Shown one piece after another: positions 8,001-11,477 of a stretch of 11,477 nt of DNA. The DNA is from Saprospiraceae bacterium. Its GTDB lineage: Bacteria > Bacteroidota > Bacteroidia > Chitinophagales > Saprospiraceae. Positions within the stretch are counted from its first letter, which is position 1. Every line of letters starts with the position of its first letter. A model generated the notes under the pieces. The model searched no databases. It was not told where the DNA came from and was given only the letters and a program-made list of their open reading frames with translations. The stretch lies in assembly GCA_023300835.1 (NCBI GenBank), contig JALZVB010000254.1, positions 1 to 11,477 on the forward strand, in the 5' to 3' direction. A program made the translations under genes and the position numbers.

Positions 8001-8828
8001 ACCTGTGTTACCGCCGCCTGCATTTCCTGGACCACGTGCCCAAGATCTAAAATTGGTAAGTAACGTACCTGCATCAGCTGATGTCGTATTTGGTGACATC
8101 GGATTATTAGCCGTAGTTGTAGGAAAGAAATGGGCTACTACATCAAACTCAATATTATAATCGAATTCTGATCTATAATTTGTCTGTATGTTATTAAGTA
8201 CACCTAAATTGTGGTTTTGTGTTGCAGTTGTAGTTCCATATTTAGTGATCATGTCTCTCGTGTTAGCAATGGCAAGATCTATAATCTTACAAGTGGTAAT
8301 TGTCATTCTGAGAGGCGCAATGTTTTTTTCTTTTTCATGCATTTCAGTTACACCACATACGTGATCATGATCTTCTTTGACATCATAATTATTGTAAACT
8401 ATAAATACGTCTGAAGCCGCACCTTCTATGAGATAAGATAAGGGCTCTATGAATATCTTGTTTTTCCCTTTCTGAATAAAACCATATATGAAACCATCGT
8501 TTATTGTGAGACTGACATTTCCACCATCATAAGTCGATCCACCTACTAGAATTGGAAGCGCTTTGGCTTCATAAGATACATTTAGGTTGTTTTGAAAAAC
8601 ATTAAGATCATAATGTTGGTTGCCTAGATCTAATGCTAATAAGTTCTGACTGCCAGACAGGCGCAGTTTATTCTTATCAACTTTAATTTTATAAAGACTA
8701 TAGTTAGTGAGAAGGTCGTCTAGCGATTCCAGGTTAACTTTAGCTGTATATTTTTCTCCAGATATGATGTTTTGGGACCATGAATAGGAGCAACACAGAA
8801 ACGATAACAGAATTAAAAAATACTTCAT
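5034..8828 (-). CDS. Secreted reprolysin-like metalloprotease with PKD, GEVED, MopE-type repeats and T9SS sorting domain
   Basis: 1264 residues. Order: signal peptide at 1-19 (cut likely after Ser-Gln); pro-region to about 170 containing HVCGVT at 157-161 region, like the ADAM/snake-venom cysteine switch; metzincin catalytic domain about 172-385 with HEAGHNFSAGHD at 334-345 and a Met-turn candidate IMAP (Met353); PKD domain about 390-467; GEVED domain about 475-612 (GEVEDY at 602-607); a GCTDSNASNYN...DDGTC motif at 618-638; seven Asp-rich MopE-like repeats of about 66 residues starting at 644, 710, 776, 842, 908, 974 and 1041; a beta-rich segment at 1116-1172 with LFTAGNEIILSPGFEV; and a type IX sorting domain about 1190-1264 ending in SGMYFLVL...KRIWVEK. 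Family knowledge predicts export by Sec, then T9SS surface attachment or release, and metal-dependent proteolysis. Its substrate is unknown. It lies 60 bases downstream of rlmN; a weak TTTG/TAAATTG pair at 8854-8880 could give it its own promoter. Confidence 0.88.
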   Translation of the reverse strand: MKYFLILLSFLCCSYSWSQNIISGEKYTAKVNLESLDDLLTNYSLYKIKVDKNKLRLSGSQNLLALDLGNQHYDLNVFQNNLNVSYEAKALPILVGGSTYDGGNVSLTINDGFIYGFIQKGKNKIFIEPLSYLIEGAASDVFIVYNNYDVKEDHDHVCGVTEMHEKEKNIAPLRMTITTCKIIDLAIANTRDMITKYGTTTATQNHNLGVLNNIQTNYRSEFDYNIEFDVVAHFFPTTTANNPMSPNTTSADAGTLLTNFRSWARGPGNAGGGNTGGATGEFGVDYTMAQLWTDRDITFGGSSGTVGLAYTPGWHHLLEDYTTSAPSLNAMVSHEAGHNFSAGHDASGSNFIMAPSVTLTDNWSPASKTSINNRLATLTYLDNCSTLGSPTADFFQSAIGLCSGSQVTFEDQSQYGATRSWEFFGGSPATSVEEKPTVTYSTTGLYAIKLTSTNSAGSDVSYKYVDIIAPPASACTISGTGGSFGISGFNLENISNSSTTNTAYQDNSCSDVANLTPGASYNLTVSLTAGMNRLRYFVDYNGDGDFTDTGESSPQWSFGGSGNLSLPITIPAAPMMGSLIRFRITASNATISSNGCSSPPVGEVEDYSFYFAVPQVLGCTDSNASNYNSAATVDDGTCNNGSGTTWYEDADGDGFGNIAVTQTATNQPSGYVGNSTDCDDNDGNNYPGNTEVCDGVDNDCDGQIDEGLLTTYYADNDGDGYGDASMSSDACSQPTGFVTNNTDCDDNDGNNFPSNTEVCDGVDNDCDGQIDEGLLTTYYADNDGDGYGDASMSSDACSQPTGFVTNSTDCDDNDGNNYPGNTEVCDGVDNDCDGQIDEGLLTTYYADNDGDGYGDVSMSSDACSQPTGFVTNNTDCDDNDGDNYPGNTEVCDGVDNDCDGLIDEGLLTTYYADNDGDGYGDASMSSDACSQPTGFVTNNTDCNDNDGNSFPGNTEICDGVDNDCNGMIDENGSLTFYNDNDGDGYGDVAMTATGCSVPSGYVTNNTDCDDNDGNNFPGNTEVCDGKDNNCDGQIDEGIALISYYPDADNDGFNSDSNPVQACSPPAGYGAIGNDCDDSNANINPAAQEICDSIDNNCDGTTDEGCGGGLPPCDGAFLVINITNQSVYRADVTIISTATVDGGNSVLFTAGNEIILSPGFEVDLGTDFEARIEPCQNFSPSSDVARRNINLGNLNDMSLEMFGMYDSFNATILDANNLMAVSESITSDKLEAFFYDNMDKLSSGMYFLVLNNVDVEITKRIWVEK
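5517..6899 (-). repeat. Seven-unit MopE-like repeat array coding for metal-binding repeats
   Basis: Codes residues 644-1104 of the secreted protease. Each unit begins with an aromatic pair and an Asp ladder such as YYADNDGDGYGD, continues with a Cys near unit residue 20, then a DCDDNDG block, a YPGNTEVCDG block and finally DNDCDGQIDEG. The unit is 66 residues long (67 for the sixth) and most units carry four cysteines. The pattern matches the Pfam putative metal-binding / MopE group and recalls EF-hand and thrombospondin type 3 calcium loops; which metal binds cannot be told from sequence. The outer units (1, 6 and 7) are clearly diverged, while units 2-5 are close copies. Confidence 0.9.
5910..6701 (-). 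repeat. Four near-identical 198-base tandem repeats
   Basis: Units 2-5 of the array (residues 710-973) are close copies at DNA level with an exact 198-base period. By eye the differences are scattered and mostly at third codon positions, for example alternate Asp, Cys and Asn codons, with a few substitutions such as Ala to Val. The period keeps the reading frame, so unit gain or loss by recombination would leave the protein intact. Confidence 0.93.
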
Positions 8829-8888
8829 AAAGGTTAGATTGTTTTTTGAAATTCAATTTAGCGCTTATCTCAGTATCAAAGGTCAGGG

Positions 8889-9941
8889 TTATCCCTTATT
8901 TGCCAATTGGCCGCAGGCAGCATCAATATCTTTCCCTCTACTTCTTCTAACGGTAACTGTAACATCCTTATTCGTAAGATACTTGACAAAGTCATCTAAA
9001 TCTTCACCATTAGATTTAGCAAATTCCGCTCCATCAATTTTGTTGTACTCGATTATATTGACTCTAACTGGAAAATGGCGACAAAGTTTAACTAAATTCT
9101 TAGCATCCTCTTGCGTATCATTGAATCCTTCAAATGCTATATATTCGTAACTAATTCTGTTTTTGGTCTTCTGGTAGTAATACGTTATAGCTTCCATCAA
9201 CGATGCCAGGTCGTTTGTTTCATTTATTGGCATGATACTGCTCCGCTTTTCATCATCAGGGGCATGAAGAGAAAGTGCGAGATTAAATTTAACCTCATCA
9301 TCAGCAAGTTTCTTGATCATTTTGGCAATTCCTACCGTACTGACAGTAATTCGCTTACTCGACATAAACATACCATACTCAGATGTTATGTGTTTTATAC
9401 TCAGCAGAACATTGTTGTAGGCGAGTAATGGCTCACCCATACCCATGTAGACGATATTAGTTAAACCTTTACCAAAAGCCTCTTGACATTGTCTATTTAC
9501 AATGGCTACTTGATCAAATATTTCTGGCGCTTCTATATTACGTATACGCTTCATTTTGCCTGTAGCACAGAAGCTACACGTCAGACTACAGCCTACTTGA
9601 GAAGAAACACAGACTGTAAATCTGTTATCATCTAGAACTGGAATAAGCACAGCTTCTATAAAGTGTCCATCATGTAATTGCAATCGACTCTTAATCGTAC
9701 CATCACTACTGAATTGTGTTTTTTCGACTGTTACTGGTCTGAAACAATATTCAGACTTGAGATGGTCAATAACTTCTTCTGGCAAATTTTTAAGATCTTC
9801 AAAAGAGGTTTTCTGCTTTTTCCAAATCCATTCAAATATTTGTTTAGCACGATATGCGGGGAAGTTACCTTCCTTAATTACTGCTGTAAGTTCTTCTAAC
9901 GAGAGAGCTCTTATATCCTTGAGTGCGGGAGTTATAGTCAC
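8889..9941 (-). CDS. rlmN: Dual-specificity 23S rRNA (A2503) / tRNA (A37) C2-methyltransferase RlmN
   Basis: Cytoplasmic radical-SAM enzyme that methylates C2 of A2503 in 23S rRNA and of A37 in some tRNAs. 350 residues, near the usual length. The N-terminal helical domain (about 10-65, with AYRAKQIFEWIW) is followed by FIEAVLIP at 94-101 (Glu96, equivalent to the conserved Glu of E. coli RlmN) and the cluster motif CSLTCSFCATGK at 118-129 (Cys118, Cys122, Cys125). Then come YMGMGEPL at 165-172, SLHAPDD at 224-230 and the C-terminal AACGQLA, whose Cys343 is the methyl-carrying cysteine. All catalytic residues are intact. The absence of an extra resistance context and the RlmN-like length argue against Cfr. 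It lies upstream of the protease gene on the same strand and diverges from the DksA-like gene. Confidence 0.97.
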   Translation of the reverse strand: MTITPALKDIRALSLEELTAVIKEGNFPAYRAKQIFEWIWKKQKTSFEDLKNLPEEVIDHLKSEYCFRPVTVEKTQFSSDGTIKSRLQLHDGHFIEAVLIPVLDDNRFTVCVSSQVGCSLTCSFCATGKMKRIRNIEAPEIFDQVAIVNRQCQEAFGKGLTNIVYMGMGEPLLAYNNVLLSIKHITSEYGMFMSSKRITVSTVGIAKMIKKLADDEVKFNLALSLHAPDDEKRSSIMPINETNDLASLMEAITYYYQKTKNRISYEYIAFEGFNDTQEDAKNLVKLCRHFPVRVNIIEYNKIDGAEFAKSNGEDLDDFVKYLTNKDVTVTVRRSRGKDIDAACGQLANKG

Positions 9942-10041
9942 AATGTTTTTTGAGTTATATAAAGGTAGTCTATTGATCAGTATTAATATCCATTAAACTT
10001 CAGAATACAGAATATATACCAACAAAATATCTCAACCTCTA

Positions 10042-10049
10042 CAAAATTA
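10042..10049 (-). promoter_or_regulatory. Candidate -7 element for rlmN
   Basis: Read on the minus strand this is TAATTTTG, a full match to the Bacteroidota -7 consensus TAnnTTTG. A TTTG that could act as the -33 element lies upstream at 10066-10069, but the spacer is 16 bases, shorter than the usual 19 or so. The leader to the rlmN start would be about 95 bases. In such an AT-rich gap a chance match is quite possible. Confidence 0.3.
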
Positions 10050-10114
10050 ATATTGAATCTATTGTCAAAACAATCGGCCATATTACTACAAACTGCTAAG
10101 GAATAGAATTGATG

Positions 10115-10122
10115 TATCTTTG
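10115..10122 (+). promoter_or_regulatory. Bacteroidota-type -7 element for the DksA-like gene
   Basis: TATCTTTG is an exact match to the TAnnTTTG -7 consensus and lies 19 bases before an ATG at 10142. There is no good -33 TTTG, only CTG at 10093-10095 at the expected spacing of 19. Transcription would begin near 10128-10130, giving a leader of about 12-14 bases. If real, it excludes the upstream TTG (10109) and ATG (10112) as start codons, because they would not be in the message. Confidence 0.5.
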
Positions 10123-10141
10123 GAACAAACACTTTCTACTT

Positions 10142-10480
10142 ATGAACCCAGCAAGAAGAAGCGAACTTAAACAAAAGATACTTGAGTTAATCACCAAATA
10201 TGAGCACGATATCATAGAAACTGAAAAGATGACACAACCCATAAAACCTGAGAATTCTCTTGGACGTATAAGCAGAATGGACGCTATTAATAACAAAAGT
10301 GTTATGGAAGCGTCTCTTAGGAATAAAATATCAAAACGGAACAAACTTAAGGTCGCACTGGCGAAAGTAGATCAAGAAGGTTTTGGAAGTTGCAATCATT
10401 GCCAAAAACTCATAAACCCTAAGCGGCTCATGTTTATGCCCGAGAGTACCCGTTGTATCAACTGTGCTGACAGGATGTAG
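10142..10480 (+). CDS. DksA/TraR-type zinc-finger transcription regulator
   Basis: 112 residues from the chosen ATG. The C-terminal half holds a four-cysteine zinc finger CNHC-x17-CINC (Cys84, Cys87, Cys105, Cys108), the mark of the DksA/TraR family, whose members enter the secondary channel of RNA polymerase and alter promoter choice, often with ppGpp. The N-terminal part is helical and charged (about 5-78), consistent with the antiparallel coiled coil, and includes LGRISRMDAINN at 40-51, a stretch typical of the shorter DksA-like proteins. It lacks the longer N-terminus of E. coli DksA, so it is nearer the short TraR-like Bacteroidota form. The frame is open further upstream (TTG 10109, ATG 10112), but the promoter match and family-like N-terminus favour 10142. 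The gene ends 8 bases from the convergent hemA stop. Confidence 0.9.
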   Translation: MNPARRSELKQKILELITKYEHDIIETEKMTQPIKPENSLGRISRMDAINNKSVMEASLRNKISKRNKLKVALAKVDQEGFGSCNHCQKLINPKRLMFMPESTRCINCADRM

Positions 10481-10488
10481 CCAATGAT

Positions 10489-11477
10489 TTATTTAGCTAT
10501 CAACTGTTTCCTAACGGCTTTCATAGGAACAGACACGTATTTCTTTTCTATATAATCTATCATTTCTAGGACCAGTTCTCTTGCCTCTGGATCTACTTCA
10601 CTCAGTCTCTTTTTATAAACTTCGTTGAGTGCTCTATCTTTTATAAGTGTTAATTCTTGTGGTATATGGGTAAGTGTTTTTTCGACTTGTCTTTGTTGGT
10701 GTAAACTCTTAAAGTCAACAAGTTCAGTTTTGATAATAGGTCTTGCTTTTTCTACTTCTTCTTTTCTGAACTTCAAGTTTTCTTCAGAGATACACTTTAG
10801 GCTTTCTATGTCGATGTAATCAACTGAATTATCAGAGACAACTTGAGGCGCTATATTTCTAGGCACTGATAAGTCAATGAGTATCTTATGAGACGTATCA
10901 CCACTTAACATACTATGATACAATCCAGAATCAATAACAACTTTATTAGCTGATGTACAAATGAATATTACATCAAAATTTCCTTCTAAACTACCCAGTT
11001 CAGATATATTAAATGACTTAGCGTTCAGTTGTGCTGATAATTCTATCGCATTATCTAGACTTCTATTGAATATAGAAATATCTGAGAATCCGTGCTTATT
11101 TAGAAATTTACCTACCAGCGCATTTGTTTCCCCGGCTCCTACCAGGACTACTCTTGCGGTAGGTTTGATATTCCTATCTAGCATTGCTCTTATCGATAAG
11201 GATACAATAGAAAGTGGCTTTTCACCTATTTTGGTTTTGTTATAAATCTTCTTTGCCGTTTTTACAGTCGCTTTTTCTAGTAACCTGAGGTGATCACCAG
11301 TGAGGCCATTTTCATTGCAGTCATTATAAGCTTTTCTGAATTGTCTGAAAATCTCTCTTTCCCCTACAACTAAAGAATCCATAGAAGAAGCCAATTCAAA
11401 CACGTGCTGAAGCGCATCCATTCCTGTATAGTAAGAAACAAACTTATTAATATCTAATTGTAACGGCTTGCCTAGAG
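10489..11477 (-). CDS. hemA: Glutamyl-tRNA reductase, N-terminus cut off by window edge
   Basis: First committed enzyme of C5 tetrapyrrole synthesis: NADPH-dependent reduction of glutamyl-tRNA(Glu) to glutamate-1-semialdehyde in the cytoplasm. 328 of about 415-430 residues are visible. The frame remains open to the right edge, and the 18 residues before the first ATG (11421) continue the family sequence (KFVSYYTG before MDALQHVF), so that ATG is internal, not the start. Seen in order: SSMDSLVVGE at visible residues 30-39, matching the usual ASGLDS.V.GE; the NADPH-binding VVLVGAGETN at 109-118; ICTSAN at 172-177; LIDLSVPRNI at 199-208; and the helical C-terminal dimerisation region to the end. 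The N-terminal catalytic domain with the active-site Cys lies outside the window. It converges with the DksA-like gene. Confidence 0.96.
   Translation of the reverse strand, partial: LGKPLQLDINKFVSYYTGMDALQHVFELASSMDSLVVGEREIFRQFRKAYNDCNENGLTGDHLRLLEKATVKTAKKIYNKTKIGEKPLSIVSLSIRAMLDRNIKPTARVVLVGAGETNALVGKFLNKHGFSDISIFNRSLDNAIELSAQLNAKSFNISELGSLEGNFDVIFICTSANKVVIDSGLYHSMLSGDTSHKILIDLSVPRNIAPQVVSDNSVDYIDIESLKCISEENLKFRKEEVEKARPIIKTELVDFKSLHQQRQVEKTLTHIPQELTLIKDRALNEVYKKRLSEVDPEARELVLEMIDYIEKKYVSVPMKAVRKQLIAK

Noticed and set aside
8780..8828. Lipoprotein signal (two Cys at residues 12-13) in the secreted protease
   Set aside because: The residues before the Cys (Ser-Phe-Leu) do not fit a lipobox, while a standard signal peptide ending in Trp-Ser-Gln fits well.
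8854..8880. Promoter for the protease gene (TTTG, 16-base spacer, TAAATTG on the minus strand)
   Set aside because: The -7 part matches only loosely and the spacer is short; kept only as a weak possibility in the gene entry.
8839..9428. Plus-strand frames over rlmN
   Set aside because: Antisense shadows of rlmN, whose catalytic motifs are all intact.
11419..11421. ATG as the start of hemA
   Set aside because: The frame stays open to the right edge and the upstream residues continue the HemA family sequence, so the gene starts outside the window.

Overview
The window comes from an AT-rich genome that looks like a member of the Bacteroidota, quite possibly a Saprospiria-type marine or sludge lineage. 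The best evidence is one giant secreted protein that ends in a type IX secretion sorting domain and carries PKD, GEVED and MopE-like modules. Also consistent are the lack of clear Shine-Dalgarno sequences, a TAnnTTTG-type -7 element before the DksA-like gene, and housekeeping proteins of Bacteroidota type. The phylum call is fairly firm; the finer placement is a guess.

Layout from left to right. (1) aroB, 3-dehydroquinate synthase, on the minus strand and cut at its 3' end by the window edge. (2) A divergent DUF62 / SAM hydroxide adenosyltransferase-like gene on the minus strand. (3) A 318-base divergent intergenic region. (4) A tight plus-strand cluster: phoH (TTG start), an OsmC-family gene, and aroA (EPSP synthase), with gaps of 9 and 19 bases. 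(5) A bidirectional hairpin terminator. (6) A convergent 3.8-kb minus-strand gene for a 1264-residue secreted metzincin protease with seven MopE-like metal-binding repeats. (7) rlmN on the minus strand, just upstream of the protease gene. (8) A divergent short DksA/TraR-type zinc-finger gene on the plus strand. (9) hemA, glutamyl-tRNA reductase, on the minus strand and cut at its 5' end by the right edge.

Most of the window is core metabolism and RNA or transcription maintenance. It covers two shikimate-pathway steps (AroB, AroA), the first committed step of C5 heme synthesis (HemA), 23S rRNA/tRNA A2503/A37 methylation (RlmN), a PhoH ATPase, and a secondary-channel-type transcription regulator. 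The accessory element is the secreted protease. It combines an ADAM/snake-venom-like catalytic core (HExxHxxxxxHD plus a downstream Met), a possible cysteine-switch motif in its pro-region, adhesion-type modules, and a 198-base tandem repeat array encoding Asp-rich, four-Cys repeats. I see no CRISPR array, tRNA, rRNA, insertion sequence or prophage. I do not see a clearly new multi-gene system; the most unusual object is this single protein.
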